This document shows, in pieces, positions 16,926-25,832 of a stretch of 54,994 nt of DNA. The translations under genes and the position numbers were made by a program. The DNA is from Bacteroidota bacterium (GTDB lineage Bacteria > Bacteroidota > Bacteroidia > Bacteroidales > BM520): contig PDRJ01000036.1 of NCBI GenBank assembly GCA_002748065.1, positions 1 to 54,994 of the forward strand, written 5' to 3'. The notes beneath the pieces are model-generated. The model was not told the origin of the DNA and did no database searches. It worked only from the letters and a program-made list of their open reading frames with translations. The number at the start of each line of letters is the position of its first letter. Position 1 is the first letter of the stretch.

Positions 16926-18872
16926 ATGAAAAGATTGTTATTGTTTTGTCTTTTGATTCTTGCCATGGAGCTTCATGCGCAAGATATTAAATCCCTAATT
17001 GCCAATGCAGGAGATCATGAAACCTTTCCTTCCTCGGGAAAGATCACCCTTTTTGATTCCACCCTTGTGAGGGTACAAGAAACGGGACTGAGTTATGTAG
17101 ATAATCACGTATTATACAAAGTGTTAACACCTCAGGGAGCTCTTGGGCTCAGTGTGATCAAATATGGCTATGACCCTCTATCTGCGTATGTGGATATCAA
17201 ATCTGTCACCATTCATCATAGGGATGGGCGGACGACCTCTTTGGACGTTTCAAAAACCATGGACTATCCAGCTCCTGCAAGGGCTATCTACTGGGGAGCC
17301 AGGGAGAAGATGATCGAAATAGGACGCCTTAATCCCGGAGATGCGGTGGAGGTTTCCTTTTTTAAAAAAGGATTCACCTACGCCTTGCTTGCCGAGAATC
17401 AAGACGACGAAAAATATATTCCTCCCATGCGGGGACATTACTATGACATCGTAACATTTTTTAGCCGGGAACCCATTTTAGAGAAGGTCTACCAGGTTCA
17501 AGTGCCCAATACGAAGCATTTACAGTACAAATTCTATCATGGAACCGTGGACAGCACCATCATCAAAGAAAAAGACTACACCACCTATAGCTTTACCAAA
17601 CGGGACATTCTTCCCGAAGAGCACGAATCGGGCATGGTTGCATGGTCGGATGTGGCCCCCAAGTTGCTCCTCTCCACCAGTCCTGACTGGTATGCCAAAT
17701 CCATGTGGTTTTACGGAGTTAATGAGGACTACGGCAGCTTTGAGTCCACCCCGGAGATCGATCAGAAAGTAGCGGAGATTCTCACAGGAGCAACCGACGA
17801 GATGGATAGTATTGCCAAATTAACCCACTGGTGTGCCGACGAGATCCGCTATTCGGGAATCAGCATGGGTGAAGGCGAGGGCTATACACTGCATACCGGA
17901 GAGATGACTTTCCGAGACCGATGCGGCGTTTGTAAGGATAAGGCCGGCATGCTCATCACCATGCTGCGTGCTGCAGGATTCAAGGCCTATGCGGCCATGA
18001 CTATGGCCGGCTCAAGAATCGATTATATCCCCGCCGATCAGTTTAACCATAGTGTTAGCGTGGTACAACTGCATGATGGAACCTATAAGATCCTGGATCC
18101 CACTTGGGTTCCCAATGTACGGGAGTTATGGTCAAGCCGGGAACAGCAGCAAAACTATCTTATGGGGCTTCCGCAAGGGGCGGATCTGATGGAAACCCCC
18201 ATCTCTCCGCCCAAGGAACACTACCTCCATATCCATGGAAGTTCCGAGATTCACGAAAACGGTACGCTTAGTGGTACACTCACCATCGAAGCGGAGGGCC
18301 AGTCGGATGCCTCGGTACGAGGTATTTTCTCCTACTACCCCATTGCTACCTGGGAAGATAACGTGGAAAAAGAGTTCCTCAAAGTGGCTCCTAATGCCCT
18401 CCTTAAAGAGGTGACTCACACCAAGCAACAGGACTACCTTAAAACACCGGTCAAGATCACCTATACCTACGAAATCCCCCACTATGCCATCGTTACAGAG
18501 GAGGAGATTATCTTTACCCCCCTGACAGCCAAGGGAATCTTCCGTCGTGCCATGGGGCATCTTTACACCAACACCTCTTACGAGACAAGAGCCTATCCCT
18601 TCAGAGATGGTTTCTCACGATGGGTAACCATGGACGAAGAGGTCACACTCCCCAAATATAAAAAGGCAGTCTTTATCCCTGAGCGAGAAGCTATTTCGGG
18701 AACAGGAGCAGCCTACGAAGGTTCGTACAACGTTAAACGGAGAACGCTTACATTCCATCAAGAGATCACCATCAAGAAACGCATCTTCCAACCGGAGGAG
18801 TGGCCAAACTACAAACTCGCCGTTGAGAGCCAGCGTTACATGATGCAGGAACCAGTTATATTCACACGTTAA
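16926..18872 (+). CDS. DUF3857/transglutaminase-like exported protein, intact triad
   Basis: A 648-residue protein with a signal peptide (cleavage near LHAQ). Residues about 45-220 match DUF3857. A transglutaminase-like core at about 280-400 has Cys336 in 'GVCKDKAGM', His375 in 'FNHSV' and Asp391 in 'KILDPTW', a full Cys-His-Asp triad. The C-terminal third is beta-rich, like the DUF2569/DUF3858-type tails found in this family. Function in Bacteroidota is not established; periplasmic peptide or amide-bond chemistry is inferred. A TAACTTAG box at 16887-16894 may be a variant -7. The gene ends 17 bp before a second, degenerate copy, so the two are probably cotranscribed. Confidence 0.83.
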   Translation: MKRLLLFCLLILAMELHAQDIKSLIANAGDHETFPSSGKITLFDSTLVRVQETGLSYVDNHVLYKVLTPQGALGLSVIKYGYDPLSAYVDIKSVTIHHRDGRTTSLDVSKTMDYPAPARAIYWGAREKMIEIGRLNPGDAVEVSFFKKGFTYALLAENQDDEKYIPPMRGHYYDIVTFFSREPILEKVYQVQVPNTKHLQYKFYHGTVDSTIIKEKDYTTYSFTKRDILPEEHESGMVAWSDVAPKLLLSTSPDWYAKSMWFYGVNEDYGSFESTPEIDQKVAEILTGATDEMDSIAKLTHWCADEIRYSGISMGEGEGYTLHTGEMTFRDRCGVCKDKAGMLITMLRAAGFKAYAAMTMAGSRIDYIPADQFNHSVSVVQLHDGTYKILDPTWVPNVRELWSSREQQQNYLMGLPQGADLMETPISPPKEHYLHIHGSSEIHENGTLSGTLTIEAEGQSDASVRGIFSYYPIATWEDNVEKEFLKVAPNALLKEVTHTKQQDYLKTPVKITYTYEIPHYAIVTEEEIIFTPLTAKGIFRRAMGHLYTNTSYETRAYPFRDGFSRWVTMDEEVTLPKYKKAVFIPEREAISGTGAAYEGSYNVKRRTLTFHQEITIKKRIFQPEEWPNYKLAVESQRYMMQEPVIFTR

Positions 18873-18889
18873 TTCCAAAATCAAACCCG

Positions 18890-20719
18890 ATGAATAAAAA
18901 AAGATATTATATATGGGCACTATGGCTTGTGGGATTGTTCGCCTCGTCACCCACCATCGCCCAAAAGAGTGATGCCATCATCAACCGATTAGAAAAACAT
19001 TATACCCTCTTCCCTGATGGCAGGATGCAATACCGAGAGGTCAAAAACCTCACGTTGAAAACCCATTATGCTTTTCACCGAAGCTACGGCGAGAGCTTTA
19101 TCCTTTTCAACCCCGAGGCACAGACCCTATCCATTGATAAGGCCTATACCCTTATGGCCGACGGGAAAAAGGTAGAGACCCCTAAAAATGCATTCAACGC
19201 GGTTCTCCCCCGTACATGCAGTAACTTTCCCCGTGCTGCACACCTGCGAGAGATGGTGGTAACACATACCGGACTTGAGGTCGGAGCCACCATCCACCTG
19301 GACTATGTGATCGACACCCGGGCAGGGTTCTTTCCTGCGCTAATGGGCAACCTCACCCTCCCCCAGGAAGACCCGGTCAAGGAGATGAAGGTTGTGGTTC
19401 GTCTTCCGGAGGGGACTCCCCTTAACTACCATATCACCAAACTAAGAACAGCTCCTGAGATTATGCAAGAGGATGGGTTCACCGTCTATACATTTACCTT
19501 CCCCAACCTTGCCCCCCGCTCGCACGATCAGTGGCAACCGACGGAAGGAGAGGAGTATCCCACACTCACCTTCTCCTCCTCCAAGGACTTACACCGGCTC
19601 ATTGACCGCTATGTCAACCAAGAGGCCTTTCAGTTGAAATGCTCACCCGCTATGCTTCAGGCAGCGACAGAGAAAACCAAAGAGGCCACCACGGAAAAGG
19701 AAAAGATCAGTGCCATCCAGTCTCTGGTGGCCAACGAGATTCGCCACTTCAATATCGCGGAAAAACACTTGGGGTATCAGCTAAGAACCCCGGAGCAGGT
19801 TTGGCAAAGTAATGGGGGGACGAAGGCTGAGAATGCCCTCCTGCTCACCACACTGCTTCGTGCTGTAGACCTGCGAGCCACACCGGTAGCCCTATTCGCG
19901 CCGGGAACACCCCACAAGAGAGCGGGAAACCTCAACGAAATCATAAACTATCTTGTTGAAGTAAAGACCAAGGATGGGCAGACATCCTATCTCGCCACCA
20001 ATCGTGAGCATCATACCGATGCCTCGGAGGAGTATCCCGGATACCACACCCTCACCCTGGACGCAGCCATCGAAAGCCTTCGTTTCACCACCCTACCCCG
20101 GACAAGTCTCAAAAGAGAATTGCAACTTACCCTTCACTTCACCCCCGAAGAGCTGACCACCCAGGGCACCCTATTCCTATCGGGAAAGCACGGACCAAGC
20201 TTCAAGGAGAATGATACCACCGAATATCTCGACAAGCTCAAAGAGTTATCGATAAAACCTGCGGATGTCACCCAACTGGAAAAGATAGAACCCAAAGGTG
20301 TAAAGGTAACCTTCAGAACTTCGGGAGAGCATCCGGAAGAAGGAAGAAACGGATATTACCTGCTCTCTCTGCCCCATCTCGACAGCGACCCCATTGATCT
20401 CCAGCCCTCCACGCTACAGGAGAGCCGAACCTCTGACATCGACTTGGGTAATCCTCTATTGATCAGCTACTCCTTCGAAGTGAACATCCCGGAAGGGTAC
20501 CGCTTCGTAATCCCACAAACGGATATCAGGGCAAAGAATTCGTTTGGTAGCGTGGAGATCAAATATCGGCAACGGGAACAGCGATTAAACATCAGCAAGA
20601 GGTTTATGGTTCCTTCTCCCACGGCAAAAAAAGAGCACTGGAAAGAGGTAAAAACACTTTTCGATCTTTGGCGTACAGGCACTCACCATCAGCTTTTCAT
20701 AAAAGAGGAGAGGATGTAG
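18890..20719 (+). CDS. DUF3857/transglutaminase-like paralog with lost catalytic triad
   Basis: A 609-residue protein with a signal peptide (near TIAQ), DUF3857 in the first 200 residues and a transglutaminase-like fold around 265-380. It aligns with the upstream gene, but the active site is gone. Where the nucleophile Cys should be, the protein has Thr311 ('NGGTKAENALLL'). The His position reads 'INYLVEV', and the Asp position 'SYLATNRE'. A non-catalytic partner, binding domain or regulator of the upstream enzyme is inferred. It starts 17 bp after that gene. About 45 bp after its stop comes the next promoter. Confidence 0.8.
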   Translation: MNKKRYYIWALWLVGLFASSPTIAQKSDAIINRLEKHYTLFPDGRMQYREVKNLTLKTHYAFHRSYGESFILFNPEAQTLSIDKAYTLMADGKKVETPKNAFNAVLPRTCSNFPRAAHLREMVVTHTGLEVGATIHLDYVIDTRAGFFPALMGNLTLPQEDPVKEMKVVVRLPEGTPLNYHITKLRTAPEIMQEDGFTVYTFTFPNLAPRSHDQWQPTEGEEYPTLTFSSSKDLHRLIDRYVNQEAFQLKCSPAMLQAATEKTKEATTEKEKISAIQSLVANEIRHFNIAEKHLGYQLRTPEQVWQSNGGTKAENALLLTTLLRAVDLRATPVALFAPGTPHKRAGNLNEIINYLVEVKTKDGQTSYLATNREHHTDASEEYPGYHTLTLDAAIESLRFTTLPRTSLKRELQLTLHFTPEELTTQGTLFLSGKHGPSFKENDTTEYLDKLKELSIKPADVTQLEKIEPKGVKVTFRTSGEHPEEGRNGYYLLSLPHLDSDPIDLQPSTLQESRTSDIDLGNPLLISYSFEVNIPEGYRFVIPQTDIRAKNSFGSVEIKYRQREQRLNISKRFMVPSPTAKKEHWKEVKTLFDLWRTGTHHQLFIKEERM

Positions 20720-20750
20720 GAGGTCTCTTTTCATTCCGCAAAAAACCTTT

Positions 20751-20758
20751 TACATTTG
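20751..20758 (+). promoter_or_regulatory. -7 box TACATTTG almost on the ClC start codon
   Basis: A perfect TAnnTTTG ends seven bases before the ATG at 20766, so the transcript would have a leader of only a few bases. Confidence 0.5.
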
Positions 20759-20765
20759 CACTACC

Positions 20766-22550
20766 ATGGGAATACGATTCAAAAGGATTTATCGGCGGTT
20801 TTTAGTTTGGCGGTTGCGGCACGTCTCTGACCGTACGTTTATGATTATACTAAGTATCCTCACCGGCTTTGCCTCGGGCATTGCGGCGGTTTTAATCAAG
20901 AGGAGTGTACATTTCATTGCAGACTTGTTGCGCAACAACCGGATTGTGGAGGATTATCACATTGCCTATATCATCTTACCACCCATTGGCCTCCTGTTGG
21001 TGGTTCTCTTCATCCGCTACGTTCTTCGCCGGCCGGTGGGACATGGTATTCCCAACGTACTCTACAGTATTTCCAGAGCCAACGGGCGTATCAGTCCACA
21101 CAACATGTTCTCTTCCATTATCACCAGTGCCATCACGGTTGGTTTTGGAGGGTCTGTGGGGCTAGAGGGGCCTACGGTAGCCACGGGAGCTGCCTATGGT
21201 TCCAACATTGGACGGCTGATGCACCTTAACTACAAGCAGAAGACCCTTCTACTGGGCTGTGCTTGTTCCGGAGCCATGGCGGCTATCTTTAAGGCGCCGG
21301 TGGCAGCCATCGTATTTGCGTTGGAGGTGATCATGCTTGATCTTACCATGGCGGCTCTCATTCCTCTTTTGTTAGCCTCTTCCACCGCCATACTCACCAG
21401 CTACCTTTTTTTGGGACAGAACGTCCTCTATCCCTTTGAGGTGACTACCGCCTTTGATTTTTCACAGATTCATTACTATATTCTTTTGGGCATCATCGCC
21501 GGGCTCTTTTCTGTCTATTTCACCAAGATCTACATACGCATACACCACTTCTTCGAGAAGCTCCACAACGCCTATACAAAATGGATTGTGGGAGCGCTAT
21601 CGCTAGGCTTGCTAATCTTGCTCTTCCCGGCGCTGTATGGGGAGGGGTATGAAATCACCAACGCCTTCCTGAAGGGGGAGGCCACCGCAGGATTATTTGA
21701 GGACACCCTCTTTGCCCATATGGCACATGACCCCTACCTGCTGATGTTATTGATCCTCGCCCTTATCCTCTTGAAAGTTGTTGCGGCTTCCATCACCTTT
21801 GGTGCCGGTGGGGTAGGAGGAATTTTCGCTCCTACGCTCTTCATGGGTGCCAGCATTGGTGTACTCTTCACTCTGGGCACCAAGATGCTAGGAGGAACCG
21901 TATTCTTCCCGGAAAACATGTCACTGCTGGGGATGGCGGGAATGATTGCCGGTGTACTCCATGCCCCGCTCACCGGAATCTTCCTGATTGCCGATATCAC
22001 GGGAGGCTACCGGATGTTTCTTCCCCTAATGATTACGGCAACTTTTAGCTATGCCACCGTCCGCATCTTTGTCTCCAACTCCGTCTACACCTTCCAATTG
22101 GCAAAGCGCAAAGAGCTCATCACCCACCACAAGGATAAGGCTGTCTTATCCATGATGGCAACCCACAAACTGGTGGAAAAAAACTTTATCTCGGTACACC
22201 CGGAAGATACGTTGGGCCAACTTTGCGAAGCGATCTCCAACAGTACCCGCAACATCTATCCCGTCATTGACCACGAAGATAACTTTCATGGCATTGTTTT
22301 TCTTGACGACGTACGAAAGATAATGTTTAAGCCTGAACTTTATAAAACCCATAAAGTCAAGGAGTTTACCTTTATGCCTGAACCGATTATCGATATCAAT
22401 GAGCCGGTGGAGGATGTAGCCAACAAATTCCGCCTTTCGGAAAACTATAACCTTCCGGTAGTGCGCGATGGAAAGTATGTGGGCTTCGTCTCCAGGGCGA
22501 AAGTCTTCTCCACCTATCGCCGCATGATGCGCCTTTACTCAGAAGATTAA
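20766..22550 (+). CDS. ClC-family chloride channel/transporter with CBS pair
   Basis: A 594-residue integral membrane protein. About ten hydrophobic segments occupy residues 25-440. ClC signatures are present: 'GHGIPNVL' (selectivity filter, usually GSGIP), 'GSVGLEGPT' with the external gating Glu, 'KAPVAAIVFALEV' with the inner Glu used for proton coupling, and 'GAGGVGGIFAPTLFMGA'. The presence of both Glu favours a Cl-/H+ exchanger over a channel. Two cytoplasmic CBS domains follow (about 470-530 and 530-590), which in relatives sense adenine nucleotides. The gene is monocistronic from its own promoter. Its physiological ion is not deducible; the Ser-to-His change in GSGIP is a point to note. 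Confidence 0.9.
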   Translation: MGIRFKRIYRRFLVWRLRHVSDRTFMIILSILTGFASGIAAVLIKRSVHFIADLLRNNRIVEDYHIAYIILPPIGLLLVVLFIRYVLRRPVGHGIPNVLYSISRANGRISPHNMFSSIITSAITVGFGGSVGLEGPTVATGAAYGSNIGRLMHLNYKQKTLLLGCACSGAMAAIFKAPVAAIVFALEVIMLDLTMAALIPLLLASSTAILTSYLFLGQNVLYPFEVTTAFDFSQIHYYILLGIIAGLFSVYFTKIYIRIHHFFEKLHNAYTKWIVGALSLGLLILLFPALYGEGYEITNAFLKGEATAGLFEDTLFAHMAHDPYLLMLLILALILLKVVAASITFGAGGVGGIFAPTLFMGASIGVLFTLGTKMLGGTVFFPENMSLLGMAGMIAGVLHAPLTGIFLIADITGGYRMFLPLMITATFSYATVRIFVSNSVYTFQLAKRKELITHHKDKAVLSMMATHKLVEKNFISVHPEDTLGQLCEAISNSTRNIYPVIDHEDNFHGIVFLDDVRKIMFKPELYKTHKVKEFTFMPEPIIDINEPVEDVANKFRLSENYNLPVVRDGKYVGFVSRAKVFSTYRRMMRLYSED

Positions 22551-22605
22551 CTTTTTTTACCGAGGGGGATATCGCTTTATTCGTTAACTTAGCCGAAAAA
22601 TCGTC

Positions 22606-23877
22606 ATGAAACGGCTACTTCTCCTTCTCTTTATGGCAACAGGGTTTGTCTCGTCGGCCCAATTTGATACCCACTTTCACCCCCAAAGCCTCCGCCTTGA
22701 CTATGTGCATGCCGGTAACCATTCGTCGCATCACTATTATTTCGAGGGGTTTCGTATTGAACCCCACTGGGGAGGGAACAAAAACAACCTTATTGACACC
22801 CTTTATTACGGAAAATATTTCGTCAAGGTCTTTGACAAAGAGAGTGAAGCATTGCTCTTCAGTCGGGGCTTTAGCTCCCTATTTGGAGAGTGGCAAACCA
22901 CCGTGGAAGCCAAAGAGACCGACCGAAGTTTCTACGAGTCCGTAGTGATGCCCCTCCCCAAAAAAGAGGCGGAAGTTGTACTCTATTGCCGCTCTAAACA
23001 GGGCCATTTTATGGAGGTATTCCGTAAAACATACCATCCTAACGACTACTTTGTAACCACGGAGATGCGAAAGCCCTATCCCGTAGAAGCGATTCACACG
23101 GGAAACGAGGATCCCTCAAAAGCAGTAGACATTGTGATTCTCCCCGATGGATACACCAAGGAGGAGATGGAGAAGTTTGAGAAAGACTGCCATCGTTTCA
23201 AGGAAGCACTCTTCTCCTTCGAACCCTATGCCTCCTGCAAAAAGGCCTTCAATATTCATGCAATTATGGCACCCTCTTTGGAGTCAGGAACGGATATTCC
23301 CGCCGACAGCATCTATGTGAATACCCTCCTGGGCTCTTCGTTTTACACCTTCGATTCAGAACGGTATAATATGGTAATGGATCATTATACGGTACGCGAT
23401 CTGGCAGCCAACGCCCCCTACGATCAGATCTACATTCTGGTCAACACAACAAAGTATGGCGGGGGTGCCATTTACAACTTCTACTCTGTAAGTGCAAGTA
23501 GCCATCCTGCTTCCCAAAAAGTGTTCATCCATGAGTTTGGCCATGCCTTTGCAGGCCTTGCCGATGAATATTATGACAGCGAAACCAGCTATAACGACTT
23601 TTATACAGAGGGGATAGAACCCTGGGAGCCCAATATTACCACATTGACAAACTTTGAAAAAAAGTGGAAACACCAGGTGAAGGCCGGTACCCCCATCCCC
23701 ACGCCCCCCACCAAAGAGTATCTGCACACTGTTGGAGCTTTTGAAGGAGCCGGGTACGTGGAAAAAGGAATCTACCGACCCATGCAGGACTGTATGATGA
23801 ACACCTTCAAGGGGGATCTCTTCTGTCCTGTGTGTGTGGAAGCCATCCATCGTGTTATTGACTTCCACACAAAATAA
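22606..23877 (+). CDS. M64-family (IgA peptidase-like) zinc metallopeptidase
   Basis: A 423-residue exported protein with a signal peptide (near VSSAQ). Residues 20-150 match the N-terminal M64 beta domain. The catalytic part, from 'KAVDIVILPDGYTKEEMEKF', has the zinc motif H309-EFGH-313 followed by 'AFAGLADEYY', the extended HExxHxxxxxxD-type signature of the M64 family. A C-terminal 'CMMNTFKGDLFCPVC' stretch gives a Met-containing turn and two Cys. The prototype cleaves IgA, but many Bacteroidota carry M64 peptidases of unknown substrate, so only general peptidase activity is claimed. A TAACTTAG box at 22585-22592, like the one ahead of the first DUF3857 gene, may be the promoter. Confidence 0.88.
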   Translation: MKRLLLLLFMATGFVSSAQFDTHFHPQSLRLDYVHAGNHSSHHYYFEGFRIEPHWGGNKNNLIDTLYYGKYFVKVFDKESEALLFSRGFSSLFGEWQTTVEAKETDRSFYESVVMPLPKKEAEVVLYCRSKQGHFMEVFRKTYHPNDYFVTTEMRKPYPVEAIHTGNEDPSKAVDIVILPDGYTKEEMEKFEKDCHRFKEALFSFEPYASCKKAFNIHAIMAPSLESGTDIPADSIYVNTLLGSSFYTFDSERYNMVMDHYTVRDLAANAPYDQIYILVNTTKYGGGAIYNFYSVSASSHPASQKVFIHEFGHAFAGLADEYYDSETSYNDFYTEGIEPWEPNITTLTNFEKKWKHQVKAGTPIPTPPTKEYLHTVGAFEGAGYVEKGIYRPMQDCMMNTFKGDLFCPVCVEAIHRVIDFHTK

Positions 23878-23976
23878 TTTTTACGTAAAAACGGGGAGAG
23901 AAAAGGAAAGAAAGAGTGGTTCTTCCTACCTTTACAGCAGAAAAGTTTATAAACCTCATAAAATCTATTTATTGTT

Positions 23977-24879
23977 ATGACCATAACCAAACTTGATTCC
24001 ATGTTTGAAAGGCTGAAAAGCCAACCCAAAAAGCGTCTTGTGGGCGCTTATGCCTGTGACTCACACTCTATCGGAGCCATCAACGAGGCCGTCGATAAGG
24101 GGCTCATTGAGGGAACGCTTGTGGGAGATGAAGCAGCCATCCTCCGCGTATGCAAAGAGGAGGGGATAGCACCCACGAAGTTCACCATTGTCAACGAGCC
24201 CGATGAGATGAAAGCGGCATCAAAGGCCGTAGAGTTGATCCGCAACGGAGAGGGCGACATCCTGATGAAGGGACTTGTAAGTACGGACAAATATATGCGG
24301 GCTATCCTCAACAAGGAGCATGGGTTGATGCCTCCCAAAGCGGTACTGAGCCATGTAACCGTAATGGAGAACCCCAACTACCACAAGTTGATGATCGTGG
24401 GAGATGTGGCCATTATCCCCGCCCCGGACTTAAAGCAAAAAATTGCCATCACCAACTATCTCATTAAGACAGCGCGGGCTTTGGGTATTGAGAAACCCAA
24501 GGTGGCGATCCTTGCAGCCACGGAACAGGTGTCTCCGGGGATGGAAGCCTGTGTGGATGCCGCGATCCTCGCCAAAATGGGCGATCGGGGACAGATTAAA
24601 AATGCCTATATCGATGGTCCCCTCGCTCTTGACGTCGCCATTGATAAGGAGAGTGCCCAAATTAAGAAACTCCACGGAGAAGTGGCCGGTGATGCAGATT
24701 GTATCCTCTTCCCCAATATCGAATCGGGAAATGTGTTCTATAAAGTCAATACCAAACTGGCTAAGGCAGAGCTTGGAGCTATTGTAATGGGAGCCAAAGT
24801 GCCCTGTGTACTCTCCTCGCGAGGCGACTCTACGCAAACCAAACTTTACTCTATTGCCCTTGCAGCAATGAACGCATAA
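23977..24879 (+). CDS. ptb: Phosphate butyryltransferase (first of two)
   Basis: A 300-residue cytoplasmic enzyme of the Pta/Ptb family, normal length for Ptb. It transfers a short-chain acyl group from CoA to phosphate. Family features include 'GVYACDSHSI'-like opening (here 'GAYACDSHSI'), 'GDILMKGLVSTDKYMRAIL', 'LSHVTVMENPNYHKLMIVGD' and 'DCILFPNIESGNVFYKVN' (CoA and phosphate binding strands). It is followed 14 bp later by a second Ptb and then butyrate kinase. Substrate could be butyryl-, isobutyryl- or isovaleryl-CoA. No clear promoter was seen beyond a TACCTTTA near 23927; a 14-base perfect palindrome sits at 23878-23891. Confidence 0.9.
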   Translation: MTITKLDSMFERLKSQPKKRLVGAYACDSHSIGAINEAVDKGLIEGTLVGDEAAILRVCKEEGIAPTKFTIVNEPDEMKAASKAVELIRNGEGDILMKGLVSTDKYMRAILNKEHGLMPPKAVLSHVTVMENPNYHKLMIVGDVAIIPAPDLKQKIAITNYLIKTARALGIEKPKVAILAATEQVSPGMEACVDAAILAKMGDRGQIKNAYIDGPLALDVAIDKESAQIKKLHGEVAGDADCILFPNIESGNVFYKVNTKLAKAELGAIVMGAKVPCVLSSRGDSTQTKLYSIALAAMNA

Positions 24880-24893
24880 AACCCTTTTAGTCG

Positions 24894-25808
24894 ATGCAAC
24901 AACACCCCATACAATCGTTAGATCAGCTTGCAGAACACCTGATCAATCAGGGCATAAAGAAACGTATTGCCGTGGCTTATGCTCAGGATCCCAACACCAT
25001 TGGTGCCATTGCCAAGGCCATTCAAGAAGGGTTTGTGGAGGCGTTGATGATTGGTGACCAAGCAGAGATTATCCGGCGTGCCCGGGAAGCTTCCATCTCC
25101 CCGGATATGTTCACGCTCATCCACGAACCCGATGCCCAAAAGGCCATCGATACTGCCGTGCGAATGGTGAAGGAGGACGAAGCTGATGTGCTGATGAAGG
25201 GGCTCGTGGATACGAATAAATTTCTGAAGGCCGTCCTCCACAAAGAGAAGGGCCTTATGAAACCCAAGGCCACCATGAGTTACGTATGTGCTCTTCAACT
25301 GCCTCAATATCACAAACTGCTCTTTATCACCGATACGGCAGTTCTTCCCTTTCCCGACCTAAAAGAAAAACTGGCCATGCTCCGCTACGCACGGGATATG
25401 GCACACGCCTTTGGCATTACCAAACCCAAGATTGCCTTGATTGGTGCCTCGGAAAAGGTCAACGCCAACTTTCCCAACTCGGTGGATTACGCACTTATAA
25501 CTGCCATGGCAGAGCGAGGACAACTCACTGATTGTATCGTTGATGGGCCCTTGGATGTGTTCCTCGCCTGTGACAAAGAGAGTGTGACGATCAAGGGCGT
25601 TGAGACCCCGGTGGGAGGCGATGCCGATATCCTTCTCTTTCCAACACTCGAAGCCTGTAACAGCTTTTACAAAGGCTTGATGCTGTTTGGAGGGGGGGAA
25701 CTGGCAGGGCTCATCCAAGGCACCGAGAAACCAGTGGTAGTCATGTCAAGAAGCGAAAGCGAGGCGTCCAAATACTACTGCATTGCACTATCCTGTTTAA
25801 TGGCTTAA
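24894..25808 (+). CDS. ptb: Phosphate butyryltransferase (second of two)
   Basis: A 304-residue paralog of the preceding gene with the same order of motifs: 'AYAQDPNTIGAI', 'DVLMKGLVDTNKFLKAVL', 'MSYVCALQLPQYHKLLFITD', 'DILLFPTLEACNSFYKGL'. Sequence identity is only moderate, so the copies diverged long ago, and both look full-length and intact. Differing acyl chain preference, or formation of a mixed oligomer, are the likely explanations. It lies between ptb and buk with gaps of 14 and 24 bp, consistent with one transcript. Confidence 0.89.
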   Translation: MQQHPIQSLDQLAEHLINQGIKKRIAVAYAQDPNTIGAIAKAIQEGFVEALMIGDQAEIIRRAREASISPDMFTLIHEPDAQKAIDTAVRMVKEDEADVLMKGLVDTNKFLKAVLHKEKGLMKPKATMSYVCALQLPQYHKLLFITDTAVLPFPDLKEKLAMLRYARDMAHAFGITKPKIALIGASEKVNANFPNSVDYALITAMAERGQLTDCIVDGPLDVFLACDKESVTIKGVETPVGGDADILLFPTLEACNSFYKGLMLFGGGELAGLIQGTEKPVVVMSRSESEASKYYCIALSCLMA

Positions 25809-25832
25809 TAATCACCTATAAAAAAATTAATT

